DNA of 64,000 bases, from the NCBI RefSeq assembly GCF_011759605.1, contig NZ_JAAOYX010000003.1:422107-486106 (forward strand), given 5' to 3'. The stretch is from Luteibacter sp. SG786 (GTDB lineage Bacteria; Pseudomonadota; Gammaproteobacteria; Xanthomonadales; Rhodanobacteraceae). This document shows positions 1-9,102 of the stretch, in pieces; position 1 is the stretch's first letter, and every line of letters begins with the position of its first letter. The notes beneath the pieces are model-generated. The model saw only the letters and a program-made list of their open reading frames with translations, did no database searches and had not been told where the DNA came from. A program made the position numbers and the translations under genes.

Positions 1-576
1 GTCACCACCATTTCCGACGATCTGGCCAAGGCCATCGAAGGGCACCAGGCCGAGCTGAAGAACGACAAGGAAAAACTCATCGCTGTCATCGATGACACCT
101 TCCTGCCGCACTTCGACATCGACTACGCGTCGATCCTCGTCCTGGGCCAGAACGCCGCCAAGGCCTCGCCCGAGCAGCGCGAGCGCTTCGCCAAGGCGTT
201 CTACAACTCGATCACCCACCGCTATGCGGAAGGCCTGCTCAACTACACGCGCGGCCGCGTGAAGGTGCTGCCGTTCAGCGGCGACCTCAACAAGAAGCGC
301 ACCGTGGTCCGCACGCAGGTGATGCTCGACGACGGCAAGTCGGTTTCCGTGGACTACGCGTTCCGTCAGTCCAAGAGCGGCGACTGGAAGGCGTACGACG
401 TGATCATCGAGGGCATCTCGTACATCACGAACTACCGCAACCAGGTCGATGCCGAGATCAAGAAGGAAGGCCTCGATCAACTCATCGTCGACCTGGAGCA
501 GAAGGGTTCGGCCGCCATCGATCAGCTGAAGCAGGACGGTGGCAGCGCCGGCCAGCGCGGTGGCGCGGGGCAGTGA
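1..576 (+). CDS. mlaC: MlaC, phospholipid-binding protein of the Mla pathway (5' truncated by window edge)
   Basis: The reading frame is open from the first base; the N-terminus with its expected signal peptide lies outside the window. The visible 191 residues match the MlaC/Ttg2D fold, with the conserved stretches DDTFLPHFDID and FYNSITHRYAEGLLNY and a strand-rich C-terminal half. MlaC is the periplasmic carrier that moves phospholipids between the outer-membrane MlaA complex and the inner-membrane MlaFEDB transporter. The stop overlaps the start of mlaB, so the two are co-translated, and mlaA lies just downstream on the other strand. The alanine/glycine-rich tail after about residue 175 is probably disordered. 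Confidence 0.93.
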   Translation, partial: VTTISDDLAKAIEGHQAELKNDKEKLIAVIDDTFLPHFDIDYASILVLGQNAAKASPEQRERFAKAFYNSITHRYAEGLLNYTRGRVKVLPFSGDLNKKRTVVRTQVMLDDGKSVSVDYAFRQSKSGDWKAYDVIIEGISYITNYRNQVDAEIKKEGLDQLIVDLEQKGSAAIDQLKQDGGSAGQRGGAGQ

Positions 577-878
577 AGTCGTCCGACTTCCAGCTGAGCC
601 ATCCGGCGCCGGATACCCTTGCGGTATCCGGCGCCCTTACGTTCGCTACCGCGGGCGACGTGCTCGACACGGCACGCGCCGAACTGGACCGCGGCACGCA
701 GGTGTCCCTCGATCTTTCCGGGGTGAGCCAGACCGACAGCGCAGGGCTCGCCACAGTGCTGGCACTCCTTGCCCACGCGCGCGGCAAGGGCAGGGCCATC
801 GCGGTGACTCGTGCCCCCGCCGGCCTGCTGGCCCTCGCACGCGTATCCGGCGTCGAATCCCTGCTCGGCACGGCCTGA
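573..878 (+). CDS. mlaB: MlaB, STAS-domain subunit of the Mla ABC transporter
   Basis: A 101-residue single STAS domain. The segment LDLSGVSQTDSAGLATVLAL is the typical anti-sigma-antagonist loop and helix; in MlaB the domain binds and stabilises the MlaF ATPase instead of a sigma-factor regulator. Translation starts at GTG, whose bases overlap the mlaC stop (GTGA), which fits translational coupling. The short length and position as last gene of the mla operon are usual. Family assignment is firm; the exact role is inferred from context. Confidence 0.9.
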   Translation: MKSSDFQLSHPAPDTLAVSGALTFATAGDVLDTARAELDRGTQVSLDLSGVSQTDSAGLATVLALLAHARGKGRAIAVTRAPAGLLALARVSGVESLLGTA

Positions 879-888
879 CGCCCACTTT

Positions 889-970
889 TGTGGAAGCGGG
901 CTATGCCGGCGATCCCGCGGCAGCGGGCACTCCCGCAGGTACGTATCGCCGCTGAAGCGGCTCCCACAGG
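889..970. repeat. REPIN-like element, degenerate left arm
   Basis: Two inverted REP-type arms flank a GC-rich spacer. The right arm (ATCGCCGCTGAAGCGGCTCC then CACA) is the canonical form seen elsewhere in this window, while the left arm (TGTGGAAGCGGGCTATGCCG) has drifted. It sits between convergent mlaB and mlaA, ahead of a shared terminator. Confidence 0.75.
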
Positions 971-984
971 GCAGCATGTAGCAT

Positions 985-1023
985 TAAAAAAAGGGCGCCA
1001 CTCCTCGGAGGGCGCCCTTCTTT
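985..1023. terminator. Bidirectional intrinsic terminator between mlaB and mlaA
   Basis: A perfect 9-bp stem (AAGGGCGCC with GGCGCCCTT) and 11-nt loop is preceded by an A-run and followed by TTCTTT, so it can end transcripts from both sides. Confidence 0.85.
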
Positions 1024-1043
1024 GATCGCGGCCTTTCCTGGTT

Positions 1044-1871
1044 TCAGTCCGGCTGTTCGCCGTTCTTCCGTTCCCAGCTGTGCTGTTCTTCCAGGAGTTT
1101 GTCGGGGTCGAAATCCTGGTTGTCGTTCAGGCCCTGCATCTGTTCGATGGCTTCCGGCGGCGGGTTGCCGTAGTAGTTCTTGTAAAGCCGCTGCTGGCGA
1201 TAGGCGTCGCGCATGAACACGTACGGGTCGTAGGCCGACGCGAGGAAGCTCTCGGCATCGATGCCGCGCGAGCGCAGCGTCACGAGATAGAGCACCTGCG
1301 GCACGTACTGCTGGCCATACTTGAAGTCGTGGTTGCGCGAGTAATAGCTGATCGGGTCGAAGAAGTAGCTGTCGACGGGGAGGCGCCAGACGTCGCGCAC
1401 GGTGGTGGGGCCGACGAAGGGCAGCATCAGGAAGTCGCCTTCGGGCACGCCCCAACGGGCCAGGGTGACGCCGAAATCGTTCTCTTCCAGCGGCAGGCCG
1501 AGCAGGCTGGCCGGGTCCTTGAAGCCTAGGAAGCCGATGGTGAGGTTGACCACGAACCGGCTGGTGGACTGCAGGGCCTGCTTCGGCCGGGCCTGGAGCA
1601 GGTCGTTGGCCACGGTGATCGGCAGGCGGATGTTCGTGTAGAAATCGCTGATGGCCGTGCGGACGGGCGGGTTGGTGATCTTCCGGTAGCCGACGGCCAC
1701 AGGGCGGATCACGGCCTTGTCCAGCTTGTCGTTGAACGCGTAGACCTTGCGGTTGAACTTCTCGTTCGGGTCGTCGGTACGGGGCGGCGCCACGTGGCAG
1801 GCCGCCAGGAGGGCGACGAACAGGACGCCGAGGGCGTTGCGTACCATCCGGGACAGGGTTCTGGGGTGCAT
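1044..1871 (-). CDS. mlaA: MlaA (VacJ), outer-membrane lipoprotein of the Mla pathway
   Basis: About 275 residues from the chosen ATG (MHPRTLSRMVRN...), which places a lipoprotein signal peptide with lipobox LLAAC near residue 25. An in-frame start 63 bp upstream would put extra residues before the signal and is less likely. The family hallmarks follow: NEKFNRKVYAFNDKLD, then DFYTNIRLPITVANDLLQ, then the FGVTLARWGVPEGDFLMLPF region. MlaA forms a ring in the inner leaflet of the outer membrane and extracts misplaced phospholipids, passing them to MlaC. It is transcribed toward the mlaCB end of the pathway, sharing a terminator. Confidence 0.93.
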   Translation of the reverse strand: MHPRTLSRMVRNALGVLFVALLAACHVAPPRTDDPNEKFNRKVYAFNDKLDKAVIRPVAVGYRKITNPPVRTAISDFYTNIRLPITVANDLLQARPKQALQSTSRFVVNLTIGFLGFKDPASLLGLPLEENDFGVTLARWGVPEGDFLMLPFVGPTTVRDVWRLPVDSYFFDPISYYSRNHDFKYGQQYVPQVLYLVTLRSRGIDAESFLASAYDPYVFMRDAYRQQRLYKNYYGNPPPEAIEQMQGLNDNQDFDPDKLLEEQHSWERKNGEQPD

Positions 1872-1979
1872 TGAAGCGGCTTTGGGGGTGGGGCGGTTCT
1901 TTATTGTACCGCGCGGTATTATTATTTGCACCACTGCCGTCCGTCCTGGTCAGAACCGCGCATCATACCCCTCCCCCGA

Positions 1980-2009
1980 TTGCCAGCCAACGGCTGGGGC
2001 CGGTACACT
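1980..2009 (+). promoter_or_regulatory. Likely sigma-70 promoter of rpoZ
   Basis: TTGCCA (5 of 6 consensus) and TACACT (4 of 6) are separated by 18 bp and end 37 bp before the rpoZ start. Judged by eye only. Confidence 0.45.
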
Positions 2010-2046
2010 GCACAGTCAGAAGTGTCTTTGATGTCAAGGATTTGAA

Positions 2047-2337
2047 ATGGCCCGTATTACCGTCGAAGACTGCCTCGAGGTAGTCGACAACCGCTTTGAG
2101 CTCGTGCTCATGGCGACGAAGCGCGCCCGCCAGCTCTCCAAGGGCGCCGAGCCGACCCTCGATCCGAGCAACGACAAGCCGACCGTGCTCGCGTTGCGCG
2201 AAATCGCCGATCGTCGCGTCAATGACGAGATGATCGACGAGATCGACCGCGCCGCGCGTGAGCGTGCCGAGCGCGAAGCCCTCGAGTGGGCCGCCACGGA
2301 AGTGGACGACGACCTCTCGAAGGGCGGAGATGACTGA
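2047..2337 (+). CDS. rpoZ: RNA polymerase omega subunit
   Basis: 96 residues beginning [20 protein letters not shown], the conserved omega N-terminus, followed by the helix containing ATKRARQL that contacts the beta-prime C-terminus. Omega helps assemble RNA polymerase and forms part of a ppGpp site. It is followed by spoT, ridA and recG, the common gammaproteobacterial order; gmk, usually just upstream of rpoZ, is absent here and mlaA takes its place. Two tandem stop codons (TGATGA) end the gene. Confidence 0.97.
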   Translation: MARITVEDCLEVVDNRFELVLMATKRARQLSKGAEPTLDPSNDKPTVLALREIADRRVNDEMIDEIDRAARERAEREALEWAATEVDDDLSKGGDD

Positions 2338-2449
2338 TGACGCCGGGTCGCTGTCGGCCCTGCATTCATCAGCATCCTGCGCTCGCTGACGCGCGGCTCC
2401 TGAGGCCGCGCACGGGAGGCCCCGTCGGCTGAAGACGGAAGGTTCTCCC

Positions 2450-4630
2450 ATGAACGTCATTCCTGCGAAAAAATTGACCGACGTGGTCGATGACCAACCG
2501 GTGCCTCCTTATGTGCAGGCGCTGGAAGAACGCGTGGGCGCGTACCTGCCGCACGATCAGGTGATGCGCATCCGCCGTGCCTATCTCGTAGGCGCCGCGG
2601 CGCACGAAGGGCAAACGCGCAAGTCCGGTGAGCCGTACATCACGCATCCGGTGGCGGTCGCCCATGTGCTTGCCGACCTCGGTCTCGACGCCGAAACCAT
2701 CATCGCGGCCATCCTGCACGACACGCTCGAAGACACCCAGCTGAGCCGCGAGGAACTCGCCGGCGCGTTCGGCGAAACCGTGGCCGAACTGGTCGACGGC
2801 GTCACGAAGCTGGACAAGATGCGTTTCTCCAGCCGCGCCGAGGCGGACGCCGAGAGCTTCCGCAAGATGCTGCTGGCGATGGCGCGCGACCTGCGCGTCA
2901 TCCTCATCAAGCTCTCCGACCGCCTGCACAACATGCGTACGCTGGGTGCGAAGGACGCCCCGTCACGCCGGCGCATCGCGCGCGAGACGCTGGAAATCTA
3001 CGCCCCCATCGCGCAGCGCCTGGGCATGAACAAGTTCAAGGCCGAGTTGCAGGATCTCGGCTTCAAGGCCCTTTATCCCGACCGTCACCGGATCATCGGC
3101 GAGCGCATCCGTGCGGCCCTCGGCAACCGGCGCGAGGCCATGGCGAAGATCGAGATGGCCCTGGAGGGCCGTCTTGCCGCGGAGAAAATTCCCGGCCGCG
3201 CCGTCAGCCGCATCAAGTCGGCGTGGAGCATCTATTCGAAGATGCGGAACGAGCACAAGTCGTTCGCGCAGCTGATGGACGTCTACGGCTTCCGCGTCAT
3301 CACCGATTCGGCCATGCACTGCTACATGGCCCTCGGTGCCGTGCACGGTCTCTACAAGCCGGTGGACGGCCGTTTCAAGGATTTCATCGCCATTCCCAAG
3401 GGCAACGGCTACCAGTCGCTGCACACGGTGCTGCTGGGTCCGTTCGGCGCCCCCATCGAGATCCAGATCCGCACGGCGGAGATGGAATCGGTGGCGGAGC
3501 GCGGCGTCGCCGCGCACTGGGCCTACAAGAGCGATTCCGGCCCCGCGAACAGCGCGCAGGCGCGCGCGCGCGAATGGCTCTCGGCGCTCGCCGACAGCCA
3601 GGCGAACACGCCGTCCGCCTCGGAATTCCTCGAGAACGTCAAGATCGACCTCTTCCCCGATGAGGTCTACCTGTTCACCCCGCGTGGCGACATCTTCTCG
3701 TTGCCGCGCAATGCCACCGCGCTCGACTTCGCTTACGCGGTGCATACCGACGTCGGCGACCATGCCGTGGCGGCGCGCGTCGACAAGAAACTGGTGCCAT
3801 TGCGCACGCGGCTCGTGTCCGGGCAGCAGGTGGAAATCATCACGGCGCCTTCCGCCGTGCCGAATCCCGCGTGGCTCGAGGCCGTCGTCACGGGCAAGGC
3901 TCGTACGGCCATTCGCCAGTACCTCAAGCACCTGCAACACGAGGACGCCGTGGATTTCGGCCATCGCATGCTCGATCGCGCGCTCGATGCGCGTGGCCTG
4001 AGCCTCGATGCCGTTCCTGCCGCTGCCCTCGACCGCTTCCTCGAGGACTCCAAGCTGAAACGGCTGGAGGAACTGCTCTCCGAGATCGCGCTCGGCAACC
4101 GTTTCGCCGACCAGGTGGCCGCGCAGCTGGTGTCGCTGCTCGGGCCGCACGAGGAACGGACGCCGGCCCCGGTGGAGCATTCGGCGGAGAAGATCCGCAT
4201 CAGCGGCGCCGAGCGTGGCGTGCTCAGTTTCGGCAATTGCTGCCACCCGCTGCCGGGCGACGAGATCGTCGGCTTCCTTTCTTCGGGCAAGGGCATCGTG
4301 GTGCACCGCGTGGAATGTCCGAACGTGGCCGAGTTCCGCAAGACGCCGGAGCGCATCGTCGCCATCGAATGGGACCGCGACGTGTCGGGCGACTACCGCG
4401 CCGAGCTGCGTATCGAGGTGCTCAACCGTCCGGGCGTGCTCGCGACCGTCGCCGCCGCCATCGCCGACGCCGGATCGAACATCGAGAACGTGGAATACAT
4501 CGAGCGCGACAGCACGGCTGCCACGCTGCTGTTCGCCATCGAGGTGAAGGGCCGCAAACACCTCGCCGACGTCATGCGGCGAGTGCGGCGCACCGGCGTG
4601 GTCAGCGGCGTCTATCGCCATCCGTTGTAG
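2450..4630 (+). CDS. spoT: Bifunctional (p)ppGpp synthetase/hydrolase SpoT
   Basis: 726 residues, full length for RelA/SpoT proteins. Order of parts: HD hydrolase domain with HDTLEDT near residue 90; synthetase domain from about 240, including YGFRVITD and the RFKDF motif near 305, whose charge pattern (RXKD) is that of bifunctional enzymes; TGS domain near 406 (VYLFTPRGD); a conserved Cys/His linker around 595 (FGNCCHPLPGD); C-terminal ACT domain from about 650. It makes and degrades the alarmone (p)ppGpp in response to starvation. Clustered with rpoZ, whose product is part of one alarmone target. The stop codon lies inside a REP palindrome. Confidence 0.97.
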   Translation: MNVIPAKKLTDVVDDQPVPPYVQALEERVGAYLPHDQVMRIRRAYLVGAAAHEGQTRKSGEPYITHPVAVAHVLADLGLDAETIIAAILHDTLEDTQLSREELAGAFGETVAELVDGVTKLDKMRFSSRAEADAESFRKMLLAMARDLRVILIKLSDRLHNMRTLGAKDAPSRRRIARETLEIYAPIAQRLGMNKFKAELQDLGFKALYPDRHRIIGERIRAALGNRREAMAKIEMALEGRLAAEKIPGRAVSRIKSAWSIYSKMRNEHKSFAQLMDVYGFRVITDSAMHCYMALGAVHGLYKPVDGRFKDFIAIPKGNGYQSLHTVLLGPFGAPIEIQIRTAEMESVAERGVAAHWAYKSDSGPANSAQARAREWLSALADSQANTPSASEFLENVKIDLFPDEVYLFTPRGDIFSLPRNATALDFAYAVHTDVGDHAVAARVDKKLVPLRTRLVSGQQVEIITAPSAVPNPAWLEAVVTGKARTAIRQYLKHLQHEDAVDFGHRMLDRALDARGLSLDAVPAAALDRFLEDSKLKRLEELLSEIALGNRFADQVAAQLVSLLGPHEERTPAPVEHSAEKIRISGAERGVLSFGNCCHPLPGDEIVGFLSSGKGIVVHRVECPNVAEFRKTPERIVAIEWDRDVSGDYRAELRIEVLNRPGVLATVAAAIADAGSNIENVEYIERDSTAATLLFAIEVKGRKHLADVMRRVRRTGVVSGVYRHPL

Positions 4631-4654
4631 GAGCCGCTGTAGCGGCTCCTACAA
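4625..4654. repeat. Single REP palindrome overlapping the spoT stop
   Basis: Perfect 14-bp stem TTGTAGGAGCCGCT / AGCGGCTCCTACAA with a 2-nt loop. It shares the GGAGCCGC core of the REPIN arms elsewhere in the window. It covers the last sense codon and the TAG stop of spoT and may also act as a transcript-end hairpin. Confidence 0.85.
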
Positions 4655-4702
4655 TGAGCGGTTCCTCGCTAGACTCTCGGGATACATCATCGAGGAGCGC
4701 CC

Positions 4703-5086
4703 ATGACCCGCAGCACTATCGCCACCGACAAGGCACCGTCTGCCATCGGCCCTTATTCGCAGGCCGTTCGCGCCGGCAACACCGTGTACTTCTCGGGGCA
4801 GATTCCGCTCGATCCCGCCACCGGCAATCTCGTCGAGGGCGACATCACGACGCAGACCCGCCGCGTGTTCGACAACCTGGTGGCCGTGGCCGAAGCCGCG
4901 GGCGGCAAGCTCTCGGACATCGTGCGCGTGGGTATCTATGTGACCGACCTCGGCAACTTCGCCGCGGTGAACGCCGTCATGGCCGAGTATTTCCAGCAGC
5001 CGTATCCGGCGCGTTCCACGATCGAGGTATCGGGGCTTCCGAAGGGCGCGCAGGTCGAGGTCGACGCCATCCTCGTGCTGCCCTGA
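4703..5086 (+). CDS. ridA: RidA family 2-iminobutanoate/2-iminopropanoate deaminase
   Basis: 127 residues, typical for YjgF/YER057c/UK114 proteins. The N-terminal AIGPYSQAV, the central [14 protein letters not shown] and the C-terminal [21 protein letters not shown] signatures are all present, including the arginine of ARSTIEV that binds the substrate carboxylate. The trimer hydrolyses reactive enamines and imines released by PLP enzymes. A good Shine-Dalgarno (GAGGAG) precedes the ATG. It lies between spoT and recG as in many relatives. Confidence 0.95.
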   Translation: MTRSTIATDKAPSAIGPYSQAVRAGNTVYFSGQIPLDPATGNLVEGDITTQTRRVFDNLVAVAEAAGGKLSDIVRVGIYVTDLGNFAAVNAVMAEYFQQPYPARSTIEVSGLPKGAQVEVDAILVLP

Positions 5087-5102
5087 GGCGACAGCGATTC
5101 CC

Positions 5103-7220
5103 GTGGCCGCCGCCCGCTCCACGCCGACATCCGCCGTTTCGGCGGACCAGGGCCGCGCGCCGCTGACGTCCCTGGGTGGCGTGGGCCCGGCCCTCGCCGA
5201 AACCCTCGGCAGGCTGGGTCTGCGCACCGTGCAGGATCTCTGGTTTCACTTGCCGCTGCGTTACGAGGACCGTACCCGCGTCATGCCGCTTGCCGACCTG
5301 CGGCCGGGAGACCGCGCCCAGGTCGAGGGCATCGTCGACTTCGTGGAGCGCGGTTTCCGTTTTCGTCCGCAGTTGAAAGTGATCATCGGTGACGAATCGG
5401 GCGGGGTCTTGCTGCTGCGTTTCTTCCACTTCCGCAAGTCGCAGGTGGACCATCTCGGCAAGGGCACTCGCCTTCTTTGCTTCGGTGAGGTGCGGCAGGG
5501 CCCGCAGGGCCTGGAAATGGTGCACCCGCAATACCAGCGCATCGACCCCGACGAGCCCGTGGTGGTGGACGAGCGGCTCACGCCCGTCTATCCGACGACG
5601 GAGGGTCTGGGGCCCCGGCGCCTCGCCGGTGTGGTTTCCCGCGCGCTCGCGCACCTGCCCGCGGACGACCGGCTCGAACTGATTCCGGGCGATCTTCCGC
5701 TTCCTTCAGGGATGACGTCGCTGCGCGATGCCTTGCTGTACGTGCATCGCCCGCCGCCGGACGTGGATCTGCGGCAATTGGGCGAGGGGCACCACCCCGC
5801 GCAGAAGCGCCTGGCGTTTGAAGAACTGCTCACCCAGCACCTCACGCTGCGGCGCATGCGCGCCGCCGTGAAGAAACGGAAAGCGCCCGCGCTGAAAAGT
5901 GCCGGCGCATTGCGCGAGCGCCTGCTGGCGGGCCTGCCGTTTCCCCTGACCGGCGCGCAAGCGCGTGTGTCGAAGGAAGTGGCGCGCGACCTCGCGCGTC
6001 CGCATCCCATGCTTCGCCTGGTACAGGGCGACGTGGGCAGCGGCAAGACCGTGGTCGCCGCGTTGGCGGCGGCCGCTGCAGTGGAGGCGGGTTACCAGGT
6101 GGCGCTCATGGCGCCGACTGAACTCCTGGCGGAACAGCACCTGCGCAATTTCCGCGCGTGGCTCGAGCCGCTGGGTCTGACGGTCGAATGGTTGGCGGGC
6201 AAGGTGCAGGGCAGGGCGCGCAAGAACGCGCTCGCCCACGCGTCGGAAGGCACGGCGCACGTCGTCGTGGGCACGCATGCGCTCATGCAGGAAGGGGTCG
6301 CTTTCCAGCGGCTGGGCCTCGTGATCGTGGACGAGCAACACCGCTTCGGGGTGCACCAGCGCCTCGCCCTGCGCGACAAGGGCGCCGAGGGCGACCTCAT
6401 TCCGCACCAGCTCGTGCTCACCGCCACGCCCATTCCGCGCACGCTGGCGATGAGTGCCTATGCCGACCTCGACGTATCGTCCATCGACGAACTGCCGCCG
6501 GGCCGCACGCCGGTGCAGACGGTGGCGATCTCGAACGAACGCCGCTATGACGTCATGGAACGCATCCATGCCGCCTGCATGCAGGGTCGCCAGGTGTATT
6601 GGGTATGCACCCTCATCGAAGAATCGGAACAACTCGACGCACAGGCCGCCGAGGTGGCCCATGCGGAACTCACCGCGGCGTTGCCCGACCTTTCCGTGGG
6701 GCTGATCCACGGGCGCATGAAGCCGAAGGAAAAGCAGGCGATCATGGATGCGTTCAAGGCCGGCGAGCTCGCGGTGCTGGTCGCCACCACGGTGATCGAA
6801 GTGGGCGTCGACGTACCCAATGCCAGCCTCATGGTGATCGAGAACAGCGAGCGGCTCGGCCTTGCCCAGTTGCACCAGCTGCGCGGGCGCGTGGGTCGCG
6901 GCTCCGTCGCCTCCAACTGCGTGCTGCTCTACCAGACGCCGCTGTCCCGGCTGGCGAAGGAACGACTGCAGGTGATGCGGGAAACGAACGACGGCTTCCG
7001 CATCGCCGAGAAAGACCTGGAATTGCGTGGCCCGGGTGAAGTCCTGGGCACGCGTCAGACCGGCCAATTGCAGTTCCGCATCGCCGACCTCGCGCGCGAT
7101 GCCCACCTGATGCCAGACGTGCAGCGCGTGGCCGAAGCGATGATGAAAGACCACCCGGACCGCTGCGAGCGCCTGATCGCCCGTTGGGTTGGCGACGCCG
7201 CCCGCTACGTGGACGCTTGA
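5103..7220 (+). CDS. recG: ATP-dependent DNA helicase RecG
   Basis: 705 residues with the full RecG plan: wedge/OB domain (about 60-170), Walker A GDVGSGKT near 308, DEQH box near 411 inside VDEQHRFGVHQR, motif III TATPIPRT, and the helicase C domain with GRVGRG. RecG remodels stalled replication forks and Holliday junctions. The start is GTG, 16 bp after the ridA stop, preserving the N-terminal segment LTSLGGVGPALAETL expected in the family. A REPIN element follows the stop. Confidence 0.97.
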   Translation: MAAARSTPTSAVSADQGRAPLTSLGGVGPALAETLGRLGLRTVQDLWFHLPLRYEDRTRVMPLADLRPGDRAQVEGIVDFVERGFRFRPQLKVIIGDESGGVLLLRFFHFRKSQVDHLGKGTRLLCFGEVRQGPQGLEMVHPQYQRIDPDEPVVVDERLTPVYPTTEGLGPRRLAGVVSRALAHLPADDRLELIPGDLPLPSGMTSLRDALLYVHRPPPDVDLRQLGEGHHPAQKRLAFEELLTQHLTLRRMRAAVKKRKAPALKSAGALRERLLAGLPFPLTGAQARVSKEVARDLARPHPMLRLVQGDVGSGKTVVAALAAAAAVEAGYQVALMAPTELLAEQHLRNFRAWLEPLGLTVEWLAGKVQGRARKNALAHASEGTAHVVVGTHALMQEGVAFQRLGLVIVDEQHRFGVHQRLALRDKGAEGDLIPHQLVLTATPIPRTLAMSAYADLDVSSIDELPPGRTPVQTVAISNERRYDVMERIHAACMQGRQVYWVCTLIEESEQLDAQAAEVAHAELTAALPDLSVGLIHGRMKPKEKQAIMDAFKAGELAVLVATTVIEVGVDVPNASLMVIENSERLGLAQLHQLRGRVGRGSVASNCVLLYQTPLSRLAKERLQVMRETNDGFRIAEKDLELRGPGEVLGTRQTGQLQFRIADLARDAHLMPDVQRVAEAMMKDHPDRCERLIARWVGDAARYVDA

Positions 7221-7263
7221 CGAGGAAATCGCGGCAAGCCACCCGCCGCCCGTAGCTGCTCTG

Positions 7264-7347
7264 TGTGGGAGCCGCTTCAGCGGCGATGGGTGCTCGCAGT
7301 TAACTTTGCCCGCTGCCGCGGGATCGCCGGCACAGCCAGCTCCCACA
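7264..7347. repeat. REPIN element between recG and the ELM1-family gene
   Basis: Left arm TGTGGGAGCCGCTTCAGCGG followed by CGAT is canonical; the right arm is eroded to AGCTCCCACA. The spacer carries GCCCGCTGCCGCGGGATCG, also found in the copies at 33.9 and 45.1 kb. Confidence 0.8.
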
Positions 7348-7350
7348 ACG

Positions 7351-8343
7351 CTACGGAAGACCCAGGTGTTTGCGCACTTCTGCGGCGATCGTCGCGGTTT
7401 CCCGTAGCGGCGGTTGGGCCTCCGGCGTGCCCCCGTCGACGTCGTGCAACAGCCCGGCGGCTCGCAACTCCGCATGGAAACGCGCCAGCTTCTCGGGCAG
7501 GGGGCCGGTCAGCTTGGTGAATACCGGACGCCCCGTGGCGCAGGCCTCCGACAGCATGTTCACCGAGTCGGGCGTGACCACCAGGCGGTCGGCCCAGCCG
7601 AGGATGCCGGGATAGGGATTGGGTCCGTCGGCGCTTCCGGTCCAGACGATGCCGGGCACGCCGGCGAAGGCCTCGCGGATGCGTGGCAGGATCGCCGCGG
7701 GCGTTCGCCGCGAAACGGCGACGAGCACCGAGCCGCCCTCCCTCGCATGCCGGGCCCGGACGGCGGCGAGGAAGGCCTCGCTTGCCTGGACGTCGAACGC
7801 CGAGCCATGCCGCGCGCCGCCGACCAGCACGCCGAGCCGCGGTTCCGGGAACAGGGCGAAGCGGGCGAACGCATCGCGTCCGTCGGCCAGCCAGGCATCG
7901 TCGATGGGGTTCAGCGAGCCCAGGGGGGTGAGCACATTGTCGCCATGCAGGTCATCGTGCTTCGGTGCGACCACGAGGTCCCAGTGTTTCGGGTCGATGC
8001 GCGGATCCAGGATCTGCACGGCGAGGCAGGCGCCGCCCGACCAGCGGCGAATGTGCCGCGTGGCCCATGCGGCCTGGCGCCCGCACCCGATGGCCAGCTT
8101 CGGCCAGGGCGGCAGCAGGGTCTCCTGGTCGCGTCCGAGGGCAAGCCGCGCGCCCGGCAACGCCCGCGGGGCGAACCACGACCAAGGCGGACGCAGGCAA
8201 ACCACGATCTCCCGGATCGACGGCGTGAGGGCCTCCGCCAGCGCGAGCGCCTGGCGGCGGTTGCCCGCCGCACCGTCGGTCAGCACCCAGCAGGAGTCGG
8301 GCGGCAACTCTCCGATCGGATCGATTGTTGTCGATTTCGGCAC
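7351..8343 (-). CDS. Mitochondrial fission ELM1-like family protein
   Basis: 330 residues of the ELM1/DUF1022 family, named for a plant protein but common in proteobacteria. Visible landmarks are [22 protein letters not shown] at the N-terminus (split here by no gap), the central [17 protein letters not shown], and the C-terminal [17 protein letters not shown], which resembles the nucleotide-sugar side of GT-B glycosyltransferases. Bacterial members often lie near LPS genes, and an LPS cluster begins 1.7 kb away, but no activity is established. Divergent from rutE, sharing a 97-bp gap. Confidence 0.85.
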   Translation of the reverse strand: MPKSTTIDPIGELPPDSCWVLTDGAAGNRRQALALAEALTPSIREIVVCLRPPWSWFAPRALPGARLALGRDQETLLPPWPKLAIGCGRQAAWATRHIRRWSGGACLAVQILDPRIDPKHWDLVVAPKHDDLHGDNVLTPLGSLNPIDDAWLADGRDAFARFALFPEPRLGVLVGGARHGSAFDVQASEAFLAAVRARHAREGGSVLVAVSRRTPAAILPRIREAFAGVPGIVWTGSADGPNPYPGILGWADRLVVTPDSVNMLSEACATGRPVFTKLTGPLPEKLARFHAELRAAGLLHDVDGGTPEAQPPLRETATIAAEVRKHLGLP

Positions 8344-8440
8344 AGTTCGTTCCCTGGTTGCCCGTCCACGAACTGCGTCGTGGCGCTTACACTGTTTCGA
8401 TGCCGACCCTTCGGCGCACCGTCACTGTACAAGGATATCC

Positions 8441-9034
8441 ATGACTTCTCCCCTGAACGATGCCTCGCTCGACCAGCTGTTCCTCACCGCGCGTACCTAC
8501 AACGCCTGGTTGCCGAAGGACGTGACCGACGAGCAGATCCGCCGGATCTACGACCTGGCGAAGTTCGGGCCCACCGCGGCCAACTCGTCGCCGATGCGCG
8601 TGGTGTTCGTGAAGTCGCAGGACGGCAAGAAGCGGCTCGAGCCTTACCTCTCGGAGGGCAATCGCGATAAGACGATGCAGGCGCCTGTCACGGCCATCGT
8701 CGCCACGGACTTCGCCTTCTACGAGCAGCTGCCCAAGCTGTTTCCGCACGCCGACGCGCGCAGCTGGTTCGTCGGCAACAACGCGCTGATCGAATCCACC
8801 GCCAACCGCAACGGTTCCCTGCAGGGGGCGTACCTGATCATGGCCGCGCGCTCGCTGGGTCTCGACTGCGGCCCGATGTCCGGTTTCGACCAGGCCGGCG
8901 TGGATGCGGAGTTCTTCGCGGGAACGCAGATCAAATCGAACTTCCTGGTGAACATCGGGTACGGTGACGCAGGCACCAACCTGTTCGAGCGTTCGCCGCG
9001 CCTGTCGTTCGACGAAGCCGCCCAGATCCTCTGA
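8441..9034 (+). CDS. rutE: RutE-like malonic semialdehyde reductase (nitroreductase family)
   Basis: 197 residues closely resembling Rut[13 protein letters not shown] N-terminus, [15 protein letters not shown] (flavin binding), [10 protein letters not shown], and the C-terminal [12 protein letters not shown] and NIGYGD. RutE-type flavoproteins reduce malonic semialdehyde to 3-hydroxypropionate in the Rut pyrimidine-degradation pathway. No other rut gene is near, so here it may reduce other aldehydes, enones or nitro compounds. The start follows AAGGATATCC, which supplies a ribosome site. Confidence 0.88.
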   Translation: MTSPLNDASLDQLFLTARTYNAWLPKDVTDEQIRRIYDLAKFGPTAANSSPMRVVFVKSQDGKKRLEPYLSEGNRDKTMQAPVTAIVATDFAFYEQLPKLFPHADARSWFVGNNALIESTANRNGSLQGAYLIMAARSLGLDCGPMSGFDQAGVDAEFFAGTQIKSNFLVNIGYGDAGTNLFERSPRLSFDEAAQIL

Positions 9035-9102
9035 CCCTTTCTTCCGCGGTGACCGCGAAGGTCCCGCTACCATCCGCAACCACTCACTGCAGGAGATTCA
9101 CC

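Noticed and set aside
2963-4621. Long minus-strand open frame opposite spoT
   Set aside because: It is a shadow of spoT in high-GC sequence; composition is low-complexity and no domain is visible. The same holds for long antisense frames at 10053-11996, 20088-22253 and 58860-62228.
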